Below, in pieces: positions 19,715 through 30,829 of a stretch of 64,000 nt of DNA (its first letter is position 1; the number at the start of each line of letters is the position of its first letter). Under the pieces are notes generated by a model. The model was not told where the DNA came from and made no database searches. It saw nothing but the letters and a program-made list of their open reading frames with translations. The stretch comes from Prorocentrum cordatum. Lineage: Eukaryota; Sar; Dinophyceae; Prorocentrales; Prorocentraceae. The stretch is from assembly GCA_963575745.1 (NCBI GenBank), contig CAUYUJ010001706.1, positions 10,001 to 74,000 of the forward strand, given 5' to 3'. The translations under genes and the position numbers were made by a program.

Positions 19715-21240
19715 TGGGCTTGCCCAGATTTACCAGGGGTGAGCAAAGCTTGCAAAGGGCTTGCCGGGGCTTACAAATCTTACTAGTGCCTAGCAAGACA
19801 TAGCAGCGCTGGACAATTGTTGCCACGGAGCGGCAATGCTCAGCAGGGCTGGGCATGGCCTAGTAAGGTCTACCAGGGTTTAGCTCGGCTGAGCCGAAGT
19901 TTCCAAGGCTCAGATGATGTGTATCAGGACTGAGCAAGGCGCACCGCGCCTACCCGAGCGTAGCAAGGCTTGCCAAGCGTGGTAGGGATTAGCAGAGCTT
20001 ACCAGGGCATCGCATAGCTTACTGGAGCTTAGCCGGGCCCAGCAGGGAGCACCAGAATTTAGCAGGTCTTCGCACGGCGTTCCAGGGCTCAGCACTGCTT
20101 AGCAGGGTCAGCAGGGCGTAGCAAGGTTTACAAGGCCGTAGCAGGCCTTACCAAGGCTTGGCAGTGCTTAGCAGGGTCAGTAGGGTCTAGCAAGGTTTAC
20201 ACGACCTTAAGACAGTTTACCAAGGCTTCGCAAGGTTGACCTCGTCTGGACATGCTTTAGCAGGGCCCAGCAACGCCCGGCAGGGCTTAAGGTTTCGCGA
20301 GGCTCAGCGAGGCTCGGCAAAGCTTGCCAAGGCCGAACAAGGCTCCTCAAGGCTTGCCAGGCCTCAGCAGGGCTTACTAGCAAGGCTTACCCGAGCTGGG
20401 CTTAGCAAGGCATCCTACGCTTGCCAATGCTTGGAATTGCGTTCGAGGGCACAGCAAAACTTGTGCCCTATCAGGGCTCTACCAAGGCTTATCAAGGCCT
20501 GCCAGGCCTTAGCAGGTCCTAACATGGCTCAGCAACGCTCAGCAGGGCTTAAGGCTTCGTATCTATTAGTAGGGATGGGCACAGCTTGATAAGGCTGAGC
20601 AGGGCTTGGCTTGGCTAGGGAAGGCTCACCAGTGTTTGGCAGAGACTGCCATGGAGTAGGCTTTCTTAGCAGAGTTTGGCACGGCCTTGCAAGTTTGCGC
20701 TTACCAAACTCAGCAGATGTTGCCTGAACTTAGCAGTGCTTAGCAGGTTCAGTGGGGCGTAGCAAGGTTCACAAGGCCTTCGCAGGGTTTACTAAGGCTT
20801 AACACGGTTTACCCAGTCTTAGTATTCCTGGCAGGATTCAGCAACGTTCAGCAGGGCTCAAGGCATGGCAAGGCTCAGCAAGGCTTAGCAACGCTTTCAT
20901 CGGCTGAGCAAGGCTCAGCAAGGCTTAGCGAGGGTTTTGCAAGTCTTACCAAGCGTACCAGGGCGTAGCAGAGCTTACTTTCCAAGATTTAGCAGGGCTT
21001 TGCATAGCTTGTCATGGGTCAACAGTGTCTAGCAGGGCTCGGTAGGGCATAGCAAAGTTTACCAATACTGAGCAGGGCTTAGCAGGGCTCAGCAAAGCTC
21101 AGCAGGACTTAAACCTTTCTGAGGCTAGCAGGGCTTAGCAAAGCTTGCCAATGATGAGCAAGGCATAGCAGAGCTTACCAAGGCTGAGCAAGGGCTCAGC
21201 AAGGCTTACCAGAGCTTAGAAGAGGGATGAGCAAAACTCG
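19715..21240 (+). repeat. Degenerate ~10-bp array (GCTTAGCAGG)
   Basis: About 1.5 kb in which AGCAGGGCTT, AGCAAGGCTT, AGCAGGGCTC and close variants recur with a predominant spacing of 10 bases. Divergence is high, so no two stretches are identical for long. No coding frame is credible. Confidence 0.9.
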
Positions 21241-21324
21241 ATAGTTTCAGCAGGTTCAGCTGGGCTGACCAAGCCAACGAATGGCAGACGCGGCTGGGTA
21301 GCGAAGATGATGGTAAACTAGCCA

Positions 21325-21475
21325 AAAAGGGTGATGGGAGAAAGAGAGAGAGAGAGAGAACAAACAAAAGAGGGAGAGAGAGAGAGAGAAACAAAAAAAA
21401 AGAGAACAAGCACAACATAACAACGGGGAGCGAGAGAGAGAGAAGGAGAGAGAGAGAGAGAGAGAGAGCCTGCCT
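21325..21475 (+). repeat. GA microsatellite
   Basis: GAGAGA runs alternate with AACAAA interruptions over about 150 bases. Confidence 0.95.
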
Positions 21476-22329
21476 GTCACCGTAGTGACCGAGGGCGTCT
21501 GAAAGAAAGAAGAAGAAAAAGGTAAATGATGAAGAGAAGGGGAAAGACGACGAAAACTCTTCCATCCCCCTGGAACACAGAGGCACTCCCCAATCCTGAC
21601 CTCGAGAACGTCCGCCTCCTCGTTCATCCCGTCTCTGCGAAGCCGGTCCAAATCCGGCCACGATCAGGACGAGGTCGGGCAGGGCGGGGGGCCACGCAGG
21701 CTCCCATGGACCAGGCACGGAATTAAGCCGTGGTTCCTTCTCCGAGGTTTGCCATCCGTAGCGTGCACCCGTGTGGCACCACCCTGCCCGTCCAGGGCCA
21801 GCCGGGGCGCAGGCTCTTCCGCAGCCTCGGCACGGAGGGCGCGTGCACCATACCATGGCCCAGTACGGCCCAAGCCAGACGTCATTGCGCAAGTTCTCTG
21901 CTGAGATTCCTTCTTGGGCTCGTGATCTTCCAACCTACTCTAGCTTGGATCACGAGCAAAGATTTCCAGCACCAAAAGAGTACCGATCCTGGAAGGTTCT
22001 CACGTGTCGGGCCATGGATGGCGGGTTATTCGTTCGACACCTCGCTAGTGTGCTTGGCAAGCACTTTTCGGGTCTTTGCTGGGTGTTCGAAATTATGTTG
22101 GGGATGTGGGCCTTGAGTACACAGAGCCTTGGGCCCTCTCCGGTGCCAGCGGGACCAGAAAAGGGAACTCCGTGGGGCAACGCATTGCATGAGCATATAC
22201 CAGCGCTGGGGCCACCCGCGCCCTGCGCGCCAGCGGAAGCGGTTCCAGCACCGATCCGAGACATCCGCCTGGACCCCCGACATGCTCTTCCCCACCCGCT
22301 AGGTTTGGTCTGCTAGGTTTATCGCGATG
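21476..22329. other. Unrecognised sequence with family G inverted fragment
   Basis: Bases 22030-22115 read in reverse complement as ACATAATTTCGAACACC preceded by CCACATCCCCA, matching 35255-35330. No exon recognised. Confidence 0.45.
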
Positions 22330-22480
22330 TTGCGTTGTTTTGTTTTGCAGCATCTCGCGATGTTTCTGTTTTGTGTGGTTTGTTATTGATGTGTGTTTGT
22401 TGTTTTGTTTGGTTTGTTCAGTTTGTCTGGTTTGTTTTGTTTGGTTTGTTTTGTTATTGTGTTGTTTTTGTTTTGATGTA
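22330..22480 (+). repeat. TTTGG/TTTTG-rich simple repeat
   Basis: GTTTGGTTTGTTCAGTTTG and TTTGTTTTGTTTGGTTTGTT type words fill about 150 bases. Confidence 0.85.
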
Positions 22481-23084
22481 CAGCACGATGCACGCCTGCT
22501 GGGGCACATCCTCGCGACGCGGCTGGGGCGGCGGCTGCCGCCCCGTGGTGGCCGTCGTCGGCCTCGTGGGCGGCCTCGTCGGCGGCCTCGTCTTCGTCGT
22601 CGTCGTCGTCGCTGTCGTCGTCGTCGTCGTTGTCGTGGTCGCCGCCGCCGCCGCCGCCGTGCGGATCTCAGGGCACGCCGCAGGCGCCAAGCCCCACAGG
22701 GCGCCGGGGCTCCCAGGCAGGGAGCCCGCCGATCGTGCCCTCCACGAGAGGGACGGCCGCACGCTGCGGCCGCCGGGCCCTGCAGGGGCCCCATGGGGGC
22801 CCGGTGCTCTCCCCGGGGCTGCGGTCGCGCGTGCCTCGGGGGGGGGTCCCGCGGAGCTGGGCCTCCTGTGGAGTTCGGGGGCGGAAGAGAGGGGGGTGAT
22901 GACTGGGGACTAGGGGGGGTTCGACCCCTCGGCCTCGATCCTGTCCGATTCCGATGGCGCTTCGACTCCAGGATTCCGACGTGGACGCCGGCCCTTGCAC
23001 GGAGGCTTCACCAGCTCGTGGTCCTGCGCCGATGCGGCTTATCCCGACTCGGTTGCCGATTTCCGCTGGTCTGGCTCCTTTCTC
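22481..23084. other. GTC microsatellite and unrecognised sequence
   Basis: GTC/GCC runs lie at about 22550-22662. GGGGTGATGACT at about 22894 is a stray piece of family P. Nothing else recognised. Confidence 0.5.
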
Positions 23085-23276
23085 GGGGGCGGAAAAGAAG
23101 GGGGTGATGACTAGGGGGGGGTGGATCTCATGGCGTGGGCCATGATATTTCCCCAGATTTCACGGCGTCTCTCCTTGGCTCATTGCGTCCCTGGCCCCCC
23201 CGCTGGGCCGCGCACATGCCGCTGGTCATGATTTGCACCCCCCCCTCTTGGACACCCCCCTCGTGGCCGCTCCCGA
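23085..23276 (+). repeat. Dispersed repeat family P, copy 2
   Basis: GGGGTGATGACTAGGGGGGG, ATCTCATGGCGTGGGCCATG, ATATTTCCCCAG and CTCTTGGACACCCCCCTCG match 16430-16625. Confidence 0.8.
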
Positions 23277-23447
23277 AGAGTCCGGGCGCCGAAATAAGGA
23301 ACAGTTTGGGTTCGGAAGGGGCCGGGTCTCGATGTTCCTAGGGTTCTGCCAGTGCAGCTCCTCTTGCCCTCCTGGTGCACGGAGGCGCTTACAGGGCCAA
23401 GAAGGGGCTTCGTTCCTTAGTCAGCGTTCCTTCTTTCAGCGGCCCGA

Positions 23448-23690
23448 CTGTAGATGGGGTCGCAGTAGATGGGGTCGGAGGATCGCGCCGCATCGCCAAT
23501 GCATCGGCGGTGCATCGCCGATGCGGCTCGATGTGGGGCCCAATTTTCTCCGCGCCGACGCCGCCGATGCATCGCCGACGTCGCCAGTACATCGCCGATG
23601 CATCGGCGATGCGTCGCCGATGTATCGGCGATGCGGCGAGCTCCTCCGACCCCATCTACTCGAACCCCATTGAGGAGGCCTCTATCGAAG
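23448..23690. repeat. Foldback family A, copy 3
   Basis: The left arm is AGTAGATGGGGTCGGAGGAT then CGCGCCGCATCGCC. The right arm is GCGATGCGGCGAGCTCCTCC then GACCCCATCTACTCGAACCC. It ends about 40 bases before DapB exon 2. Confidence 0.9.
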
Positions 23691-23727
23691 CAACACATCC
23701 GTCTCCCCGCGCTCCCTCCGGCTGCAG

Positions 23728-23808
23728 GTGTCGCAGGCGTGCATCCGCCGCGGCTGCAAGCTGGTCCCGGTGGCGCTCACGGGGCCCGGCATGCCCGCCG
23801 ACTGCGAG
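23728..23808 (+). CDS. dapB: DapB exon 2
   Basis: It encodes VSQACIRRGCKLVPVALTGPG then MPADCE (27 residues, phase 0 at both ends). This is the helix-strand part after the dinucleotide loop; ALTGPGMP is the kind of segment seen at this point in plant-type DapB. The acceptor is GGCTGCAG|GTG and the donor GAG|GTGAAG, a good GT donor. Joined to exon 1 it gives GAMGHE-VSQACIRRG, and to exon 3 ADCE-VELVPPDG. The frame stays open past the donor, but the following residues have no DapB character. A family A foldback ends about 40 bases upstream and family E starts about 60 bases downstream. Confidence 0.85.
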
Positions 23809-23867
23809 GTGAAGGACCAGGGCCCTCTGCCAGGGAGCCGGAGGGCGCTCAGGAGGAGGGTGGACAC

Positions 23868-23992
23868 CCTCACCTCCCAGGAGGGCAACAAAATAGCACC
23901 AGGACAAATTCCTGTCGAGGATTGAGGCAGTCCAGATAGGTCTACAGGTCTGGAGTGCTATTTTCTAGCACTCTGGAAGGTCAGGGCACCAG
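23868..23992. repeat. Foldback family E, copy 1
   Basis: The left arm is CCTCCCAGGAGGGCAACAAA then ATAGCACC. The right arm is GAGTGCTATTTTCTAGCACT then CTGGAAGGTCAGGG. The inner sequence GAGGCAGTCCAGATAGRTCT is shared with 27440-27570. Confidence 0.8.
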
Positions 23993-24737
23993 GGGAAGTG
24001 TGGATGTCGTGGCCAGTGGTGCGGCATTGCCAAGACGGGCGGCAGTATTGGGAGGGCAATGAAGCGTGGGGGGATCGAGGGTTCTGAAAGGAAAGGGGCC
24101 CCAAAGGGGGCCCGAGCTGCCACAGCGGGCCTGGACAAGGCGCACGACAGGACTGGTGCCTCTTCACTCTGCGTTGATCCCGGGGAAACGTGAGGCTCGA
24201 GTGCACCGGACCTCGGGTTTGCCGACTTTTTCTTGACGCGCGCGTCCTGGATTGTGGCGGTCCCGTTTTCGTGGGATGTCCTCAGCGGGAGCCCGCGTCA
24301 AATTCCAGATTGGGTCTCGTCGTTTTTATGATGGCCCCCCGTCAGGCCAACCCGAGTCCCCCGCACCCGAGTCTTTACGTCTCCCCTACAGGGGGGGTGT
24401 GGATGTCGTGGCCAGTAGTGCGGCATTTCCCGGACGGGCGGCAGTATTGGGAGGGCAATGAAGCGCGAGGGATCGAGGGTTTAGAGAGGAAAGTGGCCTC
24501 ACTGGCCCCCGAGCTGCCACAGTGGGCCTGGATAAGGCGCACGACATGCCCGGCGCCTCTTCACTCTATGTTGGTTCTGGTGAATTGTAAGGCTCGAGTG
24601 CGCCAGAACTCGGGTCAGCCGACGCTTTTTAACGAGCGCGTCCTGGATTTAGGCGGTCCAGTTTTCGTGGGATGCTTGCAGCAGGAGCTCGCGTCAAGTC
24701 TCAGACTGGGTCTCGCCATCTTCAGGATGGCCCTGTA
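23993..24737 (+). repeat. Direct tandem duplication, unit about 400 bp
   Basis: GTGTGGATGTCGTGGCCAGT occurs near 23998 and 24398. The following roughly 340 bases match in order, including GACGGGCGGCAGTATTGGGA and GCGTCCTGGATT, with perhaps 10-15% divergence. No exon is visible in either copy. Confidence 0.85.
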
Positions 24738-24982
24738 GCCTCTAGGCCTCCTAGATGGGGCCCGAGTAGATGGGGTCGGAAGATCGCGCCGCATCGTCGA
24801 TGCGTCGGCGATGCGGCTCGATGTCCAGACCGTGTTTCCCCACGTCGACGTCGCCGATGCATCGCAGGCGTCGCTGATTCATCGCCGATGTAGCGATGCA
24901 TCGTTGATACATCGGCGATGCATTGGCGATGCGGCGCGATCCTTCGACCCCATCTACTGCGACTCCATCTGGGAGGCCTCTA
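24738..24982. repeat. Foldback family A, copy 4
   Basis: The best-preserved outer ends: left TCTAGGCCTCCTAGATGGGG, right ATCTGGGAGGCCTCTATA. The inner arms read AAGATCGCGCCGCATCG and CGATGCGGCGCGATCC. It abuts family E copy 2. Confidence 0.9.
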
Positions 24983-24983
24983 T

Positions 24984-25120
24984 AACCCTTGACTTTCCAG
25001 AGTCCTAAAACATTAGCACTGCAGACCTATAGAGCTATCTGGACTGCCTCAAACCTCGACAGCAATGAGGACGTCGATGTCCTGGTGCTATGTTTTAGCC
25101 CTCCTGGAAGGTCAGGGACC
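24984..25120. repeat. Foldback family E, copy 2 (opposite orientation)
   Basis: The left arm is CTTGACTTTCCAGAGTCCTA then AAACATTAGCACT. The right arm is GTGCTATGTTTTAGCCCTCC then TGGAAGGTCAGGG. The middle carries the inverse of GAGGCAGTCCAGATAG, so it is flipped relative to copies 1 and 3. Confidence 0.85.
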
Positions 25121-25724
25121 TCAACCCGAGTCCTCCGAGCCCGAGCCTCGCCTCCCTCCCCGGAAGAGGAGGATCAGGAGGAACAAAACACACGCAGACA
25201 CAAGCAATCGCCGATTCCCCATAACATCTGGGAAGTGGGGGGGGGGAAGGACGAGAACCGAACACGTGGGAAGTGGGGGCGAAGACAGAAAAAGCGAGAA
25301 CCTGTGGCAAGATGTGGGGAATCCTGCTACTTGCGTCTACAGTCGGGGCCCTGAAGAAGGAACCCTTTTCGTTGGGGAGGGGCTCGGTGTTCCTTGACTG
25401 TTCTGCAGCTTGGCTGGGGTGTTCCTGAGGTTTTCTCGATGGGAAATCGAAGCTTAACTTTTGGGATCAAGGGGCCTCGTTCCTTGTGTAAGGTTCCTCA
25501 GGTCAACGCCCCGACTGTGCTTGTTCGCGTGTCCCAGGCCCCCATTCGGAGGGCCGTCGTCGTCCGCCCGGCGGCCGGCCGCGCCGCACAAAATGCATAA
25601 TTTTGCGTGCGCGGCGGCGGCCCTGAGCGCGGGGGCGTGCGAGGCGCGGGCGCGCCGCCCGTGGCCGCGGAGCGGCCGAGGATGAGCCCTCGGCGCCGTC
25701 AGAAAGGCGCCATCGTTCAGAGGT
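25121..25724. other. Unrecognised intronic sequence
   Basis: No exon, family copy or long satellite recognised; a GCGGCGGC-rich patch lies at 25600-25680. Confidence 0.4.
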
Positions 25725-25900
25725 GTGAGTCAGGCCTGTGCCTCTACAGGAGGAGCACTCGACACGTCGTGGAAGCATGGTTTAGGGGACGAATCTGTGG
25801 ACCGGTTCGGACTGTTTTGGAGTCTGTTTTGATTATTTTTGATGTTACAAACCCCTGTAGGTTCGAGATTGAAGGTCGGGCCTGTGCCTCTTCAGGACGC
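25725..25900. repeat. Foldback family D, copy 3 (diverged)
   Basis: GTCAGGCCTGTGCCTCTACA then GGAGGAGC starts it, and AAACCCCTGTAGGTTCGAG ends it. A second left-end-like stretch, GTCGGGCCTGTGCCTCTTCA, follows at once. Confidence 0.6.
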
Positions 25901-26059
25901 AGGATTTCAGGAATCAAGGTTGGATGTTCCAGGAAATGGGGGTGATCTGGAGGAGGACTTCACGGAGTACGAGATCATGTGAGGGCTACGGCCCCTGCGC
26001 TCCACACCTCGCGGGTCGGCCTCCGGCCGGACACAGCGCGCTCATGCTCGTGCTCATGT

Positions 26060-26215
26060 TGTGCCTCTTCGGGGGGAAAATTCAGGAATAGTCAAAAAGA
26101 TAGTCAGGGGACGAATGTTTGACTGTTTTGGACTATGTTTGAATATGTTTTGACTATGTCAGATGTTTCGTCCACAACCCCCCTGTAGGAGGACATGCCC
26201 TACCGAATGCAAGGC
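26060..26215. repeat. Foldback family D, copy 4
   Basis: GTGCCTCTTCGGGGGGAAAA, GAATAGTCAAAAAGATAGTC, GACTATGTTTGAATATGTTT and a right arm CCCCCCTGTAGGAGGACATG match the copy at 57645-57802. Confidence 0.75.
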
Positions 26216-27439
26216 TGAAAGATCCACGCGGTGTCGAAATTGGTGCCCACGCCATCGCGACGTGAACGAGCATTGCCTGCCTACAGCTGGCGCGAAGGTC
26301 AAGAATAGCTCCAGTTTGGGACGAGGGCCATTCCAGATGTTTGCTCTTTGCGTTTTGGACCACCACCTCGGAGCCTTTCTCGTTTGGGCCATCTTTATGG
26401 GGCCTTTGGCCCTTGGCGAAGGAGCTAACGGTGTTGGCCCACGCTCTTGAGACCATGTTTCGACCGTGCTCGTCCGCGTCCCCCCCTCATCCCCCCCCCC
26501 TCGGCGAGGAGGAGTCGGTCATCACCAAGGCGAGCCTTCTCTGTCTCCCGTTCTCATCTGGCGTTGGCGAGCATCCAGTGATAAGGCCATCGACCCGTGC
26601 GTAGGTCTGTTCTATGAAAAGCATCGCCTTCGTTACGTCTGCATGTTTGTTCGGCGCTTTGCTGCTCCGGCGCAGTTTTGATCGCGTCTCAGGGTCCGGG
26701 ATCAGCCCGCGGCCCATCTGCCTGTTTTCTATTCGGATTTGTTTCTCTTGCATTTTTGACACGTTGTTGATATCACAATGCCGTCTGTCTGACGCCCTTC
26801 TGGGGTGCCCTTCTTCCAGCGTTGTGGCCGAGTCGAATGCGAAGAGGCAAAGACGGGAGAACAGAGAGCCGTAGCGCGTTTAATAGATCGACTCAGGTTC
26901 CGCGGCCCAGTCGGTATGTTTGTGCACTCTCCGCGCTGAAACCCTGAAAAAGAAGCGCCAGGGCAGAGAACAACACGACGCCGCAGGCGTGGTTCTCAGG
27001 GAGATGGTGTGACCAAGGATGACTACGGTTCGGTCGGTTCGGCTGCTTCGCAGTCGGTTGCCCTCAGTTCGGTCGGTTGCAGCTCCCCCGCGTCCTCCCA
27101 GGCTGCGTTCGTTGAGTCGGCTTGGGCCGGCCTCGGTTGCGCTGCTGGTTTGGTAAGCTTCTGTCGGTCTTGGTGTCGCCGTGGACGCGGCAGGCTCGCG
27201 CAGTGTCGACGTTCAAGGTCAGATGCCGCCAGTGGCCAAGACTCGGCCACACCGAACGATGCTGCGCGATGGGGAAGCCCGTGATCGTGCCAGGTTGCAC
27301 GATGCACGCGGTTCGGCTAGACGATGGCTTGGGGGGGGGGGGGGTACCTCTGGAGCAGAGCGGCGCCCGGGAGGGCGGGCCGGGGAGGGAGGTGGGAGGA
27401 CGTCTGCATGCGGGGAGGAAGGTGGGAGGCCGGGAGGCG
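26216..27439. other. Unrecognised intronic sequence
   Basis: Relatively unique sequence with ordinary base composition; no exon recognised. A TCGGTCGGTTCGG cluster lies at 27028-27080 and a poly-G run near 27332-27344. Confidence 0.4.
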
Positions 27440-27570
27440 GGTGCCCTGAACTTCCAGGAGGGCTAAAACATAGCACCAGGACGTCGACGTCCTGAGTCCT
27501 GTCGAGGTTTGAGGCAGTCCAGATAGATCTACAGGTCGTGAGTGCTATTTTTTAGCGGTCAGGGGAGGTG
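27440..27570. repeat. Foldback family E, copy 3
   Basis: The left arm is CTTCCAGGAGGGCTAAAACA then TAGCACCAGGACGTCGACG. The right arm is GAGTGCTATTTTTTAGCGGT then CAGGGG. The palindrome AGGACGTCGACGTCCT sits beside the left arm. Confidence 0.85.
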
Positions 27571-27689
27571 GGAGGGAGGTAGCAGGTGCGACACCACCAT
27601 CGGGGGGGCCACACCAGCAGGGGGACCCTCCCCTGGCGCCTCCCGGTCGTGGCCCCTGGCGGTGGGGGTGTCTTTTCCTTGCTCCTTTT

Positions 27690-27805
27690 CCTGTGGAGCT
27701 CCGCACGGATTTCTTGGATCGGCGCTGCGCGCGGAGCGCGCCAGAGGCAGCGCCTGAGGCGCCGCCACGGGGGCCCAACGCCGATCCAAGAAATCAGCAA
27801 ATCAC
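27690..27805. repeat. Foldback family B, copy 2
   Basis: The left arm is GGAGCTCCGCACGGATTTCT then TGGATCGGCGCTG. The right arm is AACGCCGATCCAAGAAATCA. The centre is GCGCGC-rich. Confidence 0.85.
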
Positions 27806-28204
27806 CACCAGAGGCCCTGACCCCATCTTCCCATCTTGGTGCGTCCTCTTTCGAGCCGGAAGTCCCCGGCGGTCAGCGCCACCGCGGCCGCATCGGGCGC
27901 GCCGGACTAGCTGGCCGCTCTGCGCGCGAGCCTGCGCTCGCTAGCGCGGCCGCAGCGATGCGCCAGCCAGCACTGGGCAGGCATCACAGTTGCCGACTCA
28001 TGGCTTTTGCAAACCAAGTTGCGAGTGGGTGGGCGGGATGCTTGCGTAAGCGGTGGAGTTGACCAATCATTGCGAACAGAACTTAGTTCACCACATATAT
28101 TCCTTTCTTGAACAAGAAGTGCTTAGGATCTGACCCCCCCCCCGGATTATTCCCTCCCTGGAGATGTCCAGTTTACATGTGATTTCGCCGCGTCGCTCAT
28201 GGAA

Positions 28205-28223
28205 CTTTTTTTTTTTTTTTTTT
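28205..28223 (+). repeat. Poly-T run
   Basis: An uninterrupted run of about 19 T follows CATGGAAC. It could be the tail of a reverse-strand retroposed sequence, but nothing else supports that. Confidence 0.8.
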
Positions 28224-29189
28224 ACAATCTCAGCCCAGCTACTATCGACACCACCCCCCTCATCCCAAACAGAAAACACACGCGCGCACCCGTTTATCAA
28301 AATGAATCAGTTCTTTTTCTATGTCTTTCAAGAATTTTGACGAAATGCGCTCGCGACGACGACACAAATACTAGGTTTCGCAAGGAACCCCAAACCGAGC
28401 GCCCCGACAAATACATCAAAACACACGGTTTGGCAACATGACTTTTCAAAGACATGTTTGCGCGTGCGCCCGTGCAGCTTGTCAAGGCATCCACAGGTTC
28501 ATTCGAACGCCTTGCGCGCGAGTTGCGGGGTGGGGGGGAAGGGGACGTCACTCCTGTCAATCAACACCATGCGGGCCACTCGCGCGCCGGCCGCGATCGC
28601 CTGTCGAAGCCAGTCCAACACCGTCATCACCGACACACACACACAATCATCGTCATCGGCGTGATTAGCATCGGCGCCGTTATTGGCCTTACCGTCGTCA
28701 TCGTCATCGTCGCCACCATCATCGTGTCTACCGTTGTCGATGTTGCCATCGCGTCAAACCAGCTGGCAGCTGCGCGCGCGAGCACGCGCGGGCTGGCGCG
28801 GCCGCAGCGATGCACCAGCCAGCGCTCAGCACACATCGCATTCGCCGCCGCATGGGTCACGAAATTCATGGTGGGTGGGTAGGGTGCTTGCGCGAGCAGT
28901 GGAGCTGTCAACCCCAAGCTTTTCAAAATTAATTCCACCGCCTAGATTGCATCACGTAGACTGCACCACATATATTGCCCTACGTATATTTTCCTTTCTA
29001 CAAGAGTAATCGATTCTACCCCCCCCCCCCGGACCGCGCGTGTTGTAAATCACATATGATTCTGACCACATGACCATCCTAAATATTAATTCATACCATC
29101 CCAGCCAAGCCGGTATCCCCCCACCTGCGGTTCCCTTGTAAAAAACACTATGCGGTGACATGTTTTGTTCTAACATAGCACTTTTTCAC

Positions 29190-29645
29190 GAATCCCTTGC
29201 AAAAAATGAGACGAAGTGCACACGCGCGCGTCGTGGCGCGCGCTTGCCGAAATCCTTCAAAAACCTTCGGTTCCGGAGAGATTTCAAAATTGAATTTCCC
29301 AAAAAACATATAAAAACACATGGTTTCGCAACACTGATTTGCTAAAAAAAACTTACGCGCGAGCTCTTGCGAAATCTCAAAGAAAACCATAGGTTTTCCA
29401 CGATTTTCACAAAATGCTACCAAACGGGCTTCGCGCGCGCGCATGTCGAAATCTGTCGAACGCCCTTGCGCGTGTGCCGTCGCGAGAATCCTCTGCAACA
29501 AATGGGACGAAGTGCAGACGCGCGCGTCGTCGCGGGCGTATGCCGAAATCCTTCAAAAACCTTAGGTTTCGGAAGGATTTCGAAATCGTGCGTCCAAAAA
29601 ACCTACAAAAACACAAGGTTTCGCAACACGGGTTTTCAACAAAAT
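29190..29645 (+). repeat. Two close copies of a ~150-bp sub-unit
   Basis: Bases 29190-29345 and 29490-29640 share GACGAAGTGCACACGCGCGC, CCGAAATCCTTCAAAAACCT and GGTTTCGCAACAC. Related sequence occurs at 28310-28450, 32730-32885 and 33000-33110. Confidence 0.8.
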
Positions 29646-29664
29646 TGTGCGCGCGCGCTCTTGC

Positions 29665-29696
29665 GTCGTCGTCGTCGTCGTCGTCCTCCCTCCTCC

Positions 29697-29730
<34 letters not shown>

Positions 29731-29861
29731 TTCTGTCTTTCCTCGTCGTCGTTGTCGTCGTCTTGGCGTCGTCGTCGTTTCCGTCGTCGTTGTCGCCGTG
29801 GTCGTCCTTCCTCCCTCGTTGTCTTCGTCGGCGTCTCGTCGTTGTCCTTCCTATTTCGTTG

Positions 29862-29892
<31 letters not shown>

Positions 29893-30330
29893 GGTCTTCA
29901 CTCCTCCCTCGTCATTATCCTCCTCCCTCGTCGTCGTCGTCCGTCGTCGGCGTCTCGTCGTCGTCCCTCCTATTTCGTCGCCGTCGTCGTCGTCTTCGTC
30001 GTCGTTGTCATCGTCGTCGTCTTCCCTCCTCTCTCGTCGTTGTCGTCGTCGGCGTCGCCGTCCTTCCTCCTTCTTCGTCGTTGGCGTCGTCGCCGTCTTC
30101 CCTCCTCCATCGTCGTTGTCGTCGTTGTCGCCGTCGTCGTTTTTTCTCCTCCCTCGTCGTCGTCTCCGTTGGCGACGTCGTCGTCGTCTTCGTCGTCGTC
30201 GGCGTCGTTGTCGTCGTCGTCGGTGTCGTCGTCGTCGTCGTTGTCGTCGTCGAAAACATTGGAGACGTCGTCGGTGTCGTCGCAGTCGCTGTCGGCCGCG
30301 CCGTCGTCGTCGATGTCGCTGTCGTCGTCG
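29665..30330 (+). repeat. GTC/CGT microsatellite
   Basis: About 660 bases of GTCGTCGTC with CTTCCCTCCT-like interruptions. Apparent V/S/R or D/T frames on both strands are artefacts. Confidence 0.95.
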
Positions 30331-30829
30331 GCATCGGTGTCCTGGCCAAGTGCCATGCAGTACCTACCGTCACGGTCTTGTCTGAAGATGTCTTGCGACC
30401 AAGTTGCGGGTGGGAGGGTGGGATGTTTGCACGAGCAGTGGAGAGGACAACTTCAAGACGGTCAAGATTGACTGCACCACATAGATCGTACCACACCAAC
30501 TGCGCAGCATATATTGCACACCACACGTTGCATTACCTTAGCTGGCATCGTCGATTCCATTATATATGTGTGTCTGTATGTATGTACGTTTTACGTTTTT
30601 ACATACATATACATCTACAAGACTGCAGTGGCGCTTCGCGCCATGCACCTTGGTCGTTGAAGTTTGGTATGCAGGCGGAATAGCAGGAAGGTCAAGCCGA
30701 CAATTTAGCGATAACTCTTGGTTGCCTTTTCCGGCATCGCCGCTACAATAATGTTATTCGTTATCTGTTCTCCATGTTTCTTTTTCCTTATTTTCGCCAT
30801 ACCCTGCGCATTCTCCCCATCCTCCTCAG

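Noticed and set aside
23809-23926. Continuation of DapB exon 2 past the GT donor
   Set aside because: The frame is open to a stop near 23924, but residues after the donor have no DapB character and exon 3 joins perfectly at the donor.
28454-28882. Hydrophobic peptide conserved with 33175-33657
   Set aside because: Similarity comes from the GTCATC-rich part of the tandem block; frames and lengths are not conserved.
29367-30683. 438-codon frame
   Set aside because: Mostly GTC microsatellite translated as S/R/V; no domain.
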